From assembly GCF_002443255.2 (NCBI RefSeq), contig NW_019211455.1:49369873-49433872 (forward strand): a stretch of DNA of 64,000 nucleotides, read 5' to 3'. The translations under genes and the position numbers were made by a program. The first letter of the stretch is position 1. Each line of letters begins with the position of its first letter. The notes beneath the pieces are model-generated. The model was not told the DNA's origin. It did no database searches and was given only the letters and a program-made list of their open reading frames with translations. Source of the stretch: Varroa destructor. Taxonomy: Eukaryota > Arthropoda > Arachnida > Mesostigmata > Varroidae. This document shows positions 15,379 through 27,500 of this stretch, piece after piece.

Positions 15379-16058
15379 CGTTGTATTCAAAGAAGAATTG
15401 CAATGACGATGTAACTAAATCGTTCTAGCTATGTTCTCAAAATTATGGTAAATCTAAAAGCATGAAAGCGTCGAAAGCAGCACTTACTTTTTATCTACAC
15501 ACAATATGCAACACAGCATGTGCGATACATTTTTTTTCTAGGCCAGAGAAAAATTATAGGTTGATTATCTCATTAAATTAGCAGAAGAAATTAGAGAAAC
15601 CTCTACATAAAAGCTAGTCGAATGTCACAAATATGTTACGTACACGAGTGTAGGAATGTACGTAAGGGTTTTGAATTAAAAAGTCGTGTCTCAGTTATTT
15701 TACATGTACGATTGCTGATCTGTGCATGATTGTTGGATTTTTGGGCGAAATTCGTTCTGCGGTTGCCAGTAACAAAGACTCAGGGTCAACTGATTTCGCT
15801 TCAAATTGAGAATAGATCGATCCGTAACATAAAAACAGCCACGACTTCGTTATTCGCTGGGCGTAAGGCTGGTTGGTAGCCCCCACTTGTTCTGCAGCAA
15901 CAGCGCCCTGAGAGTAAAGCAAAATCCGGTCGGATGCGAGTGAGAAGGCCTTGCTGTTTTTAGGGCACGCACGATATCGCCAATGCCTGTCAGACTAGAA
16001 CATCAAATTTGATTGAACATCTCTTCTCTCGATCGTCTTGGAGCTTTTCGCCGGACGA

Positions 16059-16107
16059 TCCTTATATAGAGCTATATAGAGCCTTATATAGACGAAGCTT
16101 ATATAGA
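16059..16107. repeat. Short imperfect tandem repeat
   Basis: Four loosely spaced copies of a CTTATATAGAG-like word. Confidence 0.75.
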
Positions 16108-17298
16108 GTGGTAGTAGGGCAAGGAAGAAAGGGCATCTCTACAAATGACACAGAGTAATTTAGAGGGGTGCTTAGATGAGGATATTTCAGTGCAGAGTGA
16201 AAATGTGACTGGGATGACGCTGTGTACGTCCTTGCTTACTGCGAGTTCTCCTTCAATATAAAGGCTAACACTGAATATGTTACTTTAGTAGGTAGAGATA
16301 GTGGCAGGTTCTGTGTACTCCAGAACGTAAGACTTGTAGAACAATGACAAAAGTCACCTTCTCCATACTATGCAGGCTAGCAGAGAATTTGAGCCATCTA
16401 CTTGCGCCAGTCGTGCACCGCAGCGGAACAAGGCCTCAGCATGCAAAGGAATGGTACAGAAGGGAATAATTGTACTTAATCACAGCTCTCCAGTGAAAGT
16501 ATCATTAATGCATTTAGCTTCGTGCTGATAACAGCTGCAAAGTTGAACCCTTCGTCTCTTGTCATATAAATAAACTCATGAATATAGGGAGTACACGGCA
16601 CGAAGTCTGGGAGTAAACTTTGCCACATCACTTGTTAAAGAAGGCCTGCGTTCATATGCTATTCCTAGTACTACATGTAAGCTGTTTTTTTCTAGAAGAG
16701 AAGGAAAAGGACGCCACAGCGACAAACAGTACGTCCTTTTAGGGATTGTAAAAATGTCACCTACTAGACAAACTCGTCACATTGGCTGTCAACAAGATTA
16801 CGTTACTGCCTGTTTTTATGTGACCTTTGGAAAATCCAAGTAAATCTTTCCTATAAGAAATCGGAAGGTTCTTTAGATTTAAGTTTCTAGATAGGGTTTG
16901 CAAATCGATCTTTTATGCACCCCGATTTTTGATTCAGAAATTAATCTCCTTTATAGAAAGGAGAATATCAATTTCTGATGGGTTTATCCAGATAAGCTCC
17001 ACTAGTTAGTCTTTTGCACCTTATCAAGTTGATACCTACCAACATCGCTTAACGTACTGTTACTATTAAAAGGTAAAAGCTCTTAGTGAGTAGTTTAGAT
17101 CGCTAACTGAAACTGTAATCGCGGCGAGTTGTATTGAATAATCACCGTTAGGAACGACACTTCTAGCATTCGTTGAAATATTTATGAAAAAGATATCAAA
17201 ATTACCAATTTAAGTGTCTCACCTTGTTATATTTATTTATTATTTTCTTTCTAAGAATGTTTCTAAGAATGAAATATATATATCTTTCACTTATTTAT

Positions 17299-17302
<4 letters not shown>

Positions 17303-17340
<38 letters not shown>
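17303..17340. repeat. (AT)19 microsatellite
   Basis: 38 bases of uninterrupted AT, the longest dinucleotide repeat in the window. Confidence 0.97.
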
Positions 17341-17344
<4 letters not shown>

Positions 17345-19357
17345 ATGTGTGAAAATATACGACAAAAATCGTCGAACTAGCGGATCTAATAGACCATCTA
17401 CAGCAGTTACCTAGCAATAATTCATTGTGTTGAAAACTACAATGTTGCAAACGTTTCAACATAGACTGAATGCAAATATTTTAACTTTCGTGAATTTTCG
17501 GAGGTAAATGTATTCGTTCCTACCTTGGCGACTAATGAATGGCAACCTATTTTGCTCAAAATACAGGATCAACTTGTTTCTATGTCACAACCGAATGTTA
17601 AATCGAATAATAAATGTAAAAATCCGGATTACAGCTGTAAAATATGCCCGTTATTTAAAAGCGTAGGAGTTGTATAGGCGGTATTGAATGTCGAGGTTAG
17701 GCATACTCGCAGAAAGCGCTGGACAACTCACGGAAAAACTCATGTGACAGCGGAGAACGACGCTGAAACTAGGTCGTAGCGATGTGCTTAACAAGACCCG
17801 AGAAGCAGTCGGACAGATAGTGACCTGTCTATCATTTGAATGCTTTAATATGCTGAGGAATGCGATTGTTATAGGACTAGCTCTGGGTTGACAGTTGAAT
17901 TTCGTTTACTCCAATGTAGCGTAATTCTGCCCTCATGGTCGTATATCGTTTGCGTCAAGTATGGCTGCCAGCCCAACTCGCGCTTGGTATGACCTCGTCG
18001 TGGCACATTAGAACCCCTCTAGGTCGGCGACACAGAGTGTTACATTCGCGGAAGCAAATGGCAACTCTAAACGCATACCTGGAACAATTCGCGTGATAGC
18101 GCACCGGGCTTTTATTTCCGGTAGATATATATGACCGCACAATACCCTTCAGCTTTTTATGTCTCCTACACGTTTTTGCATTGTTTTAAATGCAACAAAG
18201 TCAAACGAGAACCACTGTTTTGTAGTTGCAGTAGATCTACAATCGTCTGTGGCACGTGTCGCACGAGAAAGGCACCATTCCTTGTGTTCTCAAACCTCTT
18301 TCTTCTATCCGTTTATTTCAGTCTGCTATTATCCACTGCAGATGCAGGTCCGCACATGATTAGCGCAAATGCTTAACCTAATCTTGAGTTTAAGTGAACA
18401 TCTAATACATAATTGCGTAACCTTCACGTGAGTATCGATGTCAGGCATAGGCATAGGAGGATGCCCGCGGGCGCTGCAGTAGCCAGTTGTTATTGCCATT
18501 GTCAAAAACGTCGTCAGACATCGTATTGTATTGGTAGTAAGCTTTTTTAATTTGTTCACTTATAAATAGTATTTGCTTTGTATGGTAAATAGCATGAATA
18601 AAACAGATACGATGCACGAACTAAAGGCAAACTGTAGGTACTTTACAACAAGTCCTTTTAACATCTATGCATAGGGCTGGATATCAAGGATTTACCCTGC
18701 AGTACAATTGTCTGCCGTTCATAATTTCCAGTTTCAGAAAATCAATGTCAAATTCCTACGCTATCATTGACACTAAGAAAAATTCATTATGTCAAATGCT
18801 TCCATCGACGTATTCCTAGAAGAGTGATAATAAAATATGTTCTCCTCAAAATAAAATCCGAGGGTAGTTGAAAATAGCTGCATTGGCAGCATGTCCTATT
18901 GCTTTCTACAGCAGTGTTCTTCTCTGACGTCCTTACCGCTCTCTGAAAACACCACTGTAATCTGTGGTGGCGGTTTTTAATATAATGAATGGCTTAAAAC
19001 GAGTGGTTACTTATGGATAATCGTAAAATGTTTTACTAGGAACCTCTAACAAGGGCTTCAGAAGTGCCATAATAGTGACAAGAGCAGAACTGTAGGAGGA
19101 TCCTATCCTTATCATTGCACGTCGCAGCCGGCTGACAGAAAGAAGGAAAATAATCTACGAGGCTACTAGCAACATGTTAGGCTCCATCGGCTAAGCCTTC
19201 AAACTCTGTGTAAACATTTTTCGTTGCGTTTTTTGCTATCTTTCTGGCGCAATAATATGGAAATAATCTTCTGTCATTTGCAGATATTTCGTTTCGTCTG
19301 CTGACAGTATGAGGATTCTGCTGTTTATTTCCCCTGCAGAGTTGGGTGCTGTCTTAC

Positions 19358-19485
19358 AGGCAACTGGATGTGTATCGCAATCAAGGCCGGTGTACGTGAC
19401 TATATTGAGAAAAGGATTTTTTTCATCTATGTTTGCACCCATTCTGCCTAGTAGATGAAGCACCAGATCCACATTAACATATGCT
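19358..19485 (-). CDS. Possible exon with ankyrin-like segment
   Basis: On the minus strand an acceptor CTCGTTTACAG precedes 128 bases, and a donor GCCT|GTAAGA follows. The open frame through it reads VDLVLHLLGRMGANIDEKN, which resembles the second half of an ankyrin repeat (xVxLLLxxGAxI). The other ankyrin-like stretch near 27.4 kb is upstream on the same strand, so both could belong to one gene with long introns. Only one partial repeat is visible, so a chance match is possible. Confidence 0.3.
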
Positions 19486-21040
19486 CTGTAAACGAGCATA
19501 TACATACGTAATTAACAATCTAATAGAATAGACTGGTTACCTTGTTAGGTAACATTTGCATATTCATTCTATTTTGAGTAGGCTTTAAACCTACTAATCA
19601 GTTTACTGGAGAAAGATCGTGAGTAGATCGATTCCAACTGTCCAGCTTTTATAATTACTACCACTTTTCTTCGCAGTGTTGGCGCATCGCAGACCTTCGT
19701 ACTCTAATTTCAATTCTTTCAAGCCGGCTACCAGCAAAACCTCAAAGATCTACAATCAGTACAATTATTTCTCGTATATAAAACAAATCCAATTTGATAG
19801 GAGCAGCATTGCGCGTTGGTTGTATGAGCGAATTCCTTTCCACGCTTAGTATCGTATGTAGAACATAAGCTTCGGTGTTTCTCTGGAACATACGTGGAAA
19901 GACGTTCCAGCTTGAACTTGGTTTGAATTCAAAACATAATCGCAGTGGGCTATGATGGTCGAACACGCACTTCTGCATTTGAACATTATTCATCACATAG
20001 TAAACCTTCAATCGCAGCAGGTCAATATGACAAATGCGCGTGATACGGCCTACATCTTTTACTTTGGGATTTGCACCAATGCATAAAGAAGCTCGTGTCT
20101 GTCATTTCGTGTCGGGCATTTATCTGTCGAGCCGAAATAACCAGACAAATGCCGTTGTATCCCGTGTAAACCCGGGTCAGAGTAAGCTTAACAATGAACT
20201 TGAAGTAAGAATGTTCCCCTTAGGTAAGCATGTTACCATTACTGTTATAACACATCGGTTGCACAAAGAGGACGCGCAGAAAGCCATATGGCTGTCACTT
20301 CTTTCCAAACCTTGAAAGAAAAAATAGATATACATAACCTACTATGGAGGTGATCAACTTTCTTCTCTCTGTTGTTTTTTTTCGAAAAATGGGCCACAGC
20401 TAAGCCATGAGTCAGCTCTATTCATCCGCCAGAGGTCGCTATGGCAAGCAATCTATTAAACTTGAAAAGTGATAGAAAAAAACAGACTTCAAGCAAAAAC
20501 ATCGAGTATATGCGTAATAAGTTAATTTGCTCAATTCTGCTTTATATCAGTAATATCGGTTCTCAAAGAAGAATCAATTGGACAGCCTTGTAGAATGCAT
20601 TCGTCGTCTCTTTAAACGCTTGTTTTATCTAACGTTGATTTCCTAAGAAGAGCATATTTGATTAACTTTTCCTAAAACTGTACAAGACGGTTGCAAAATT
20701 GCTAGGTGACATTAAGTATACAGCTCAATGATGTTAAGCGTCATCCTATATCTTAGTTCCCGGCAAATGCGGCTTCGAAGGACGCTAGTATGCTCAAAAG
20801 GTGTGAAAATGTGCCAGAGAACTAACTGTATTATCGCAGTATAATTTAGATCTGATTAAGCCTGAGTCGAACCCAAGTAAAGAGTTACTAATGCACATGT
20901 TAGGATGAGTAAATATAAAAAAATGCTTTCCTGTGAACTTTTTTTTGCTTGCCACTTATAGTCTATAAATAGTAGTCTATCGAAGGTAATTGGCAGCAGC
21001 GTGCGATATTGTTTGGGGTAGGTGTCTGTCCATTTTACCG

Positions 21041-21063
21041 TATATATATATATATATATATAT
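21041..21063. repeat. (TA)n microsatellite
   Basis: About 11 copies of TA. It lies inside a 126-codon minus-strand frame that I reject as a gene. Confidence 0.95.
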
Positions 21064-21789
21064 GTATAGACGGATAGCTCGGAAAAGGCAACTATATCTA
21101 CATGTTTCTTGATAGTAGCCGGTTCTTCAAACATCTGAATATATATGTTAGTAGCACATTTCCATGATGAATGAGAGAGGACAAGAAGCCAGAATAGGCA
21201 GGCAAAAAAGCATATAAGCTGCTTCTTTGAGGGCAAATCTCTGCCTATAACTCATTGCTGTAATGGGATCACCAAGAGACAGCTGTCTTTTTTTGTCATA
21301 TGACAGCGCTTGCGGACCAGTTCAGCTCGCTAGCGAAACGCTCGTCAAGACTTGGAGCCACTTAAAGCTTCTTTGCTGCAGCCCCCGGCCGTGTCAATGT
21401 CGTTGTGTCTGAGGGCGTGCCTGTGGGTAAGAGAATGTGTGTCTGTGAAGAGTATTCGTGTGTGCGAGAGCCCCTTTACCGCTTTTCAGTTCATCATTTG
21501 TTCTTTCTGTTAGACTAGAATAATTAGCGAATATAAAATGGCTGCTACATACGGCTTAGTCTTTATGACGAATATAACGTTAGTGAAAGTAAATTAACTC
21601 TTAGTTCTTTTTTACTCTCTAGTTCTCCACCCCCTTCCTTTTTGGATGCACTGATCCATTAGGCGGACATTCCTACAGACTGCCTTCCTACAGCATATAG
21701 ACGGTGTGCTCATTCATTTTTTTAAATGGGGTAAAGCACAGGAAATATTTAAAAACACTACTTCTTCTTTGTTCTGAATTGAGATGTTC

Positions 21790-22029
21790 TCAGCTGTTCT
21801 TTTTTCTATCATCAGAAGTTCGGTGAAATAAAGTAGCGACAGCAAAAGTGGTAGCGGTTGACAGAAGGAGAAGGGATCTTGGATAGGGAGAAGGATCGGT
21901 ATTTCCGGTTAGAGGAGCACGCGGAGAGATCTGTCTTGGTTGAACGTGTCTCATCTTCGTCTCCGGGTGCATGTCCGGCAATCTCGACTTCTTCTTGGTC
22001 TCAATGCGAGCGGCTGCCATCATAGCCAA
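21790..22029 (-). CDS. Possible small protein, 79 residues, one membrane segment
   Basis: This is an ATG-started open frame with a basic, proline-rich N-terminal half (IETKKKSRLPDMHPE) and one hydrophobic stretch SLLLLSTATTFAVATLF before a charged tail. The shape suits a small membrane protein or a first exon. Family not recognised. No splice site or promoter supports it, and a chance open frame of this size is common in this window. Confidence 0.2.
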   Translation of the reverse strand: MAMMAAARIETKKKSRLPDMHPETKMRHVQPRQISPRAPLTGNTDPSPYPRSLLLLSTATTFAVATLFHRTSDDRKKNS

Positions 22030-23191
22030 ACTACTTATGTCGTCCGTATTTAGCCCTCACATTCTCCTGATACTAAGAGCGTCACAGCGCGGAACGGTGA
22101 CGTTCAGACCCCCGGTCCCACGTACCGCCTTTTTACTAGTAAGTGCTTAACTAGTCATTCCATGATTAACGTTTATAAATGTCCAAAGATAATTACAATT
22201 GTGAGAGAAGAAGTATTCATAAGGGAGCAAGGTATCGTTGTCGAGTACATCCAGCTAGAACAAACTTTGAGAGGAAGCGTGTCAATTTAGCAGGCTGAAA
22301 GGCAAGAAAGCTACCACTCAAGCAAAGCAAATTGGTTGAGAGCAAACAAGGTTTCGTTTCCAGTTTTCAGAAATTAATATGACACGTAAATAAGTAGCAA
22401 TTATGAAAAATGATAGTTTTATTAGCAACGATGCCATCGAAAGCTTTTTAACCGACATATATTTCTTGATAGTTGTACTTAGGTAGATGTGAAACGTATA
22501 TAATCATATTGGCCCGATAGACAGTTCAAAGCTTCGCCTTAGAGATATGTAGCTCGATAGGCTAACGAACAAGACTATTGTTAACATCGCTAGATATCTT
22601 AAAAGTACTCCTTAATTTCATTGTCCAATTTAAATGCTTGTTGTCCTTCAAGTATAAATATCTTATACTTTTGCTTTTTTGTCTTTTTACCCACACAGCT
22701 TCTCCTCTCCGTCTTTATCTACCACTCTTATTTTAGCTAAATGACACTTTCAGTTTGAGCGGAATTATGTCCTTTCCGCAGATAGCGATGAAACAGCCTA
22801 TGCGTCTGAAAAGCGCTCTCATGCATATCTATGGGTGCATTTGTAACTGTGTGCTTTACAAATGTATTTGAATGAGGTCTCAGTGCTCTGTTGCACTCTC
22901 GGCATGGCCTCCAACGGCAAAGTGTCCGAAAGTAAATGCCATATATCTATTAATAATACCACCGTTGACTTGCGGGCTGTTAGTCACAGAAAAATACGCG
23001 TGAAAGAAGGACTCAGCCGAACCACTATCTCACAGTTGTGGCCTCTAGCCTCCGCTTAGCCAGTTGCTGCAGCAGCTGTAGCCTGTAATAAGGGAAGAAT
23101 AGAAGACAGATTGAAGAATGAATGCTTCAGTGGAAGACACAATATCAGCACACTACCCCGTGGCCCTCACACACAGATACACACGCATACA

Positions 23192-23192
23192 A

Positions 23193-23230
<38 letters not shown>

Positions 23231-23247
23231 GTATGTATATATATATA
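23192..23247. repeat. Compound (CA)n-(TA)n microsatellite
   Basis: A CA run passes directly into TA with GTATG interruptions. Confidence 0.93.
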
Positions 23248-23878
23248 GACAAGGCTGTTCGCCGTCTTACCAACCTGTTACGACTTGTTTAGCCGGAATG
23301 CCATATAGCACTCATGGCAAACGTAGATTTTACCAATTTCTGACGCAGTACTACAAACAGAAAGCAATCGGAATCCGAAGGTTCACGCGCAACATATTTC
23401 CAGCCGACGGCAAGAGCCCGGATTATGCCCAAAGGCCGGTGGGAGATACTACCTATACCCAGTCGAGCACGCTGCTAGTTTCTATTTCAATATCTAGATA
23501 GAATCTATGAGTGTTAACGTGTATGTAAGTTTTTTTTGAAAGGCCACAGATGTAGTGGGCTTACTTTGTGGCGCCCTAAACCCTCGAGGCACGCAGGACG
23601 AGGCCTCAGTCGTCATCCACTTGACCGGCCATGTGGGTGAACTAAACTTTCTTCTAGTCGTTATCCTTTAGATGCTCACTCTGAAATGGTTAGTTCCCCA
23701 CTCATCTGTCACTCGGCCCTTTTTCGAAATAACCATTTGTGACGTTTCTAGTGGATCGATTAACTATCCTTATTCCTTTCTATGGACAAGATAACAAGCA
23801 TAGACTTGAACAATGTACATACAGCTATATCGTGCAGTGGTCCCTTTATGTTGAATGTTTATCATTTGCTTCTAACAG

Positions 23879-23926
23879 GGCAAAGGGCTTGCATGAAGGC
23901 TGGTCTTGCTGAGGTGCTCATCAACG
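23879..23926 (+). CDS. Possible 48-base symmetric exon
   Basis: A pyrimidine-rich acceptor (TTTGCTTCTAACAG) and a strong donor (AACG|GTGAGT) enclose 48 bases. They are open in the frame that reads QRACMKAGLAEVLIN between split glycine codons at both ends, so the segment could be skipped or included without a frame change. There is no recognised family and no neighbouring plus-strand exon has been found. It may be chance. Confidence 0.2.
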
Positions 23927-24529
23927 GTGAGTGGCTGACTTATCCGGGAGTACACGCGCTTAGGAACGTTTGCGTAACGAGTCTTTAGCAAAAGTACACA
24001 GAAGACAGACCTGCTGTTACCGTTCTAATGTTGTTAAGACCTTCTGTTAATCTGCTTTTAACTAAGTTGACACCGTGCCACTGAAGGTAGTAAGATGCAA
24101 TTTATTTAGATCTCGTTCTTATAAATAAGAAACGACTCTCTGACAACGGCTTTTAGCTGGATTGGTTCCGTAACAACGTTTTAACAACAACCATAAAAAC
24201 TCAACGTACGCAAGGTCAAATGGACGTAGATGCCGAAGATTTGATCACAATTATCTGAGCTTATCCATTTGAGGGCAATCTTGAATTGCTTAAATCTAAA
24301 AGAAAAAGACTATCTTGTACTTTCTTATTTACTCAAAAGTATGTTTGTGATTTAGTGTTCCTGACCGACACGTGTGGACGCCTGTCTAAAAGTGGAAAAG
24401 TAAAGTTATCGTTTATAATCTTAGTTATCTTAATCTTCGGCAAGAAATTTCGATTGTTTGTACCAAATCGTACGAACAAGGGTGGCGAAAAAATTATTTG
24501 TAGTATGTGTTCTTTGATAAGATTCATCC

Positions 24530-24545
24530 TTTTTTTTTTTTTTTT
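24530..24545. repeat. Poly-T run
   Basis: Sixteen consecutive T. Confidence 0.95.
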
Positions 24546-26407
24546 ATTTGTGTCGTGGAAGCAGCTCTTTCAAGCCTTATATTTAGAGAAACACGATCAA
24601 ATTTATTGTGAGCGTGAGCTGTCTAATGCTTGCGCTGTTTGCACGGCTCATTGCACTATTAAACGATCGTTTCTCACTTCAAGGTGACCGATTCAGGCTG
24701 TGTACATTACAACAATAGGCCGGAACCAAGCGACTGAGAAGAAGAGGCGAGCACTGATTTGAAGAAGCTAACGTGAGCAGCGTGCAGGTTGAATTGAAGC
24801 TTTTTTTAGAAGAAACCGTTGTAAGTCCACGAGATATGGAATAGAAGGGAAAGGAGAAACAATAACGGCCTTGGAAAAGATACGAGTTGAAGAAAACAAT
24901 GCGACATGAATATTTTTGGGGCTTCAGGAGCCCTCGACCAGTTTTCTCCAATGGCTCTTCATCCCTTGTCGAAAGAATTGAAAAAGAAACGTGCGAAAGA
25001 AAGGATTGAAGTAGGTGTCGTGCAAGAGAAGGAATAAATCATTACTGAAAAGATGCCTCGTCAATAAATACGAAGCGTTTGACTCGTTCTCGCTGGTCTT
25101 AAGACAGTCGAATGGTTGAGCGGCGGAAGCCGGCCGGAAAATGGCCGTTTAACAATTGTCGGAACAATAAATGTACGTTAGAAGAATTTTACTCCTTAGT
25201 CTATGATGAGCTCCGGGACAACTTATTAGGCGTTAATTTGTACGTATTTAGTAAAATAACAACAGCAGTTGCCACTGGGCAAGTTTAGTGCAGAACACAG
25301 AACAAAGATTGTTTTCTAACTTCATTTATACCAGAATCCATTTACTATGATGCATCTTGTATTCAAAAGAAAGACTATTTGATGAGTCTATTTTCTCCTT
25401 CAGCAATAGACTTGGGTCGAAACATAAATAAGATACTCATAACTGACCAACTGCATCAATGAACGCTTTTCGATAAGAGGTGCTTCATTACCTGCGAGCG
25501 AAATGGGACTAGTTGGCATAGAAATCAATGTCTTGTCGTTCCTATACGCGTCCCCAGACGTGCCGAACGATCTATCGGGTTCTTGAAGACATCAGCTGCA
25601 ATTGACATCAACTGCCTTATCATCGACGTTTTCGGTACAACTCCGTATGCGCAATAGAGAACGTTTAAAAATGATCCGACGTGGCAGAGGTTGCCAGCAA
25701 GCTGTTGCGAAAACTACTATCAACTAAAGGAACTATCTCTTCGAACCCGATGCTAAAATTGCTGATATGAACTTTATAGTAAATAGGTGGTACTGAAAGA
25801 TAAATACCTATATTCATCGTTAAAGCTAAGGGCATTTGAAGAGACACTCAATTCATAATAGATTTGTTCAATAATACACCATTAAAATATATCGTTCGCG
25901 TTGCACTTTTTGATAAGGGCTTCATGGCCTTTCAAGAGTTGAGGTTTTTTTAGGTGACACCGGCAGAAAGTTTGTGCAAATGCAGGATATGACTTTCTTT
26001 TCTATTGCTTCTAGGCAGGCAACACGTCAGCAGAAGCGATAATAGCAGAACACAGCTAGAAACCGTTAGAATCGATTGTCACACTATGGTTGTGTCCGTT
26101 CGTTGATACTACATTGCCGCGATCAAATCTTGATTCAAAGCTTTTTAGCAGATATTAATTATCAAGTAGATCAATGCGCATAACAAACATATTTAACTCC
26201 TCATTTAGATTTTCGGGTTTAGGGTAGGGGAGAATTAATTTTCCATCTAGGCCTAAAACCAACAAGTAAAGAAGCTTCATATTCTTTTATACACAGATTC
26301 GCCATTGCTATATAATACGTATTATGCATCGAATACTGTCGTACAGAATAAATATAACGGTTGTGTCATGTATGTCGTTCTTCATCGCATATTTTTCCCT
26401 CCCAAGC

Positions 26408-26421
26408 GGGGGGGGGGGGGG
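26408..26421. repeat. Poly-G run
   Basis: Fourteen consecutive G, rare in this composition. Confidence 0.95.
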
Positions 26422-27363
26422 AGTTTCTCTCTTCCAAGTCCTGTAAACGAGCCTTTACAACGATGCATGTTGACAATGAGAGACTATTCCAAGCTGTTGC
26501 ACACGAATATTTGAGATGGATAAGCTAGTAATGATTGTGACGGATTTTGGAATAAAGAGTGACGACCGCGGAAATACTTTTACAGCGGCAAAGCTAAATG
26601 TTTCCTGACTCGGTGGTCAACCTTAATACCATGAATGAAATGATAAGCTGTTAAATGCTATTCACGTTTGTCGAATCTACGCTTCGGGTGCTTCTTTGAT
26701 CATAAAATGAGAGGGAAGGGTGTAACAACTGAGAAAAGCTCTATGACAGAGTAATTTCACTTATAAAAAATATGCTCTTCCATACAATAATTCGTTCACT
26801 TCAGTTATTAACGCAAAACGTTTAGCCTTGCATAGTGATAAAGAGAAGCCGAAAACATGGTGGTAGAACTTACCGCAACCTAAGTGTAACTTGGTGTAGA
26901 AACATATCAGAAAACATTTGAATTGGTTCCAAGGCAAAAATTAAACAAAAATAAAAACAAATTATCCGGAGTTGACAGAATTTACAGTTTGCTTCCCTGG
27001 CCTGTTATGATGGCCTCGTCAATTTTACGTGGAGCTAGATTTTGAAATAAATAGAAGTAGGCTTTAAAATACACGCACGAAGCCTCGACTTTAGAGGCCT
27101 GCAAACTTCACACCTAGATACCACCTCTTTAAGCGGGGGTTAGGATGGATGTGGTTTCGCCACCACTGCACAGTTTTTTAAATTCCGGCATGTCCGTCCG
27201 TCTTCTTTTAATGACAGAATATGACTATGGCTTGAGTCTGGGTTTGCGAGCTATGCAAAAGCACATTGTTACCTTTAATTCGAAACAGGAGCTTTGTGAC
27301 GCGTTGGTACCTAGTAAATTTTTCTCGTTAATCCCAGCAAAAATCTCGTTTAAAAAGAAATTT

Positions 27364-27500
27364 CTATACTGCGTTCTAGCAACATGAATGCAGTAGAGGG
27401 ATCAGCGCCTTTGACCTCCATAATGGCCATCATCAGGGCTTTACGTCCGAGCTGGTACCTTGTTCCGTAGTACGTTAATGCTTCGAATATGGCTTCTGCT
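27364..27500 (-). CDS. Possible exon with ankyrin-like repeat
   Basis: On the minus strand the open frame contains AEAIFEALTYYGTRYQL followed by GRKALMMAIMEVKGADP and TAFMLLER. This has the ankyrin rhythm GxTALxxAxxxGxxxxxxxLLxxG with an insertion. The possible acceptor is CCCAGAACAG near 27501, and the possible donor is CGCA|GTATAG near 27363; both are weaker than those of the transporter. The limits are approximate. No function can be assigned. Confidence 0.28.

Larger units (their letters stand above)
9704..19357. other. No gene recognised
   Basis: A TATAAATA word at about 9704 precedes a 46-codon frame (9733-9873), reported as a weak lead. A 14-bp palindrome GGAGCTCGAGCTCC lies at 10370. 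Otherwise there are only AT-rich sequence, short frames and microsatellites. Confidence 0.5.

Noticed and set aside
18946..18977. GC hairpin followed by a T run, like a bacterial terminator
   Set aside because: The DNA is eukaryotic, so this structure has no expected role; the stem is also imperfect.
20856..21236. 126-codon minus-strand frame with signal-peptide-like start
   Set aside because: It runs through a TA microsatellite (YIYIYIY) and has AT-driven composition; likely chance.
24286..24687. 133-codon plus-strand frame
   Set aside because: Crosses a poly-T run coding Phe repeats and shows no recognisable domain.
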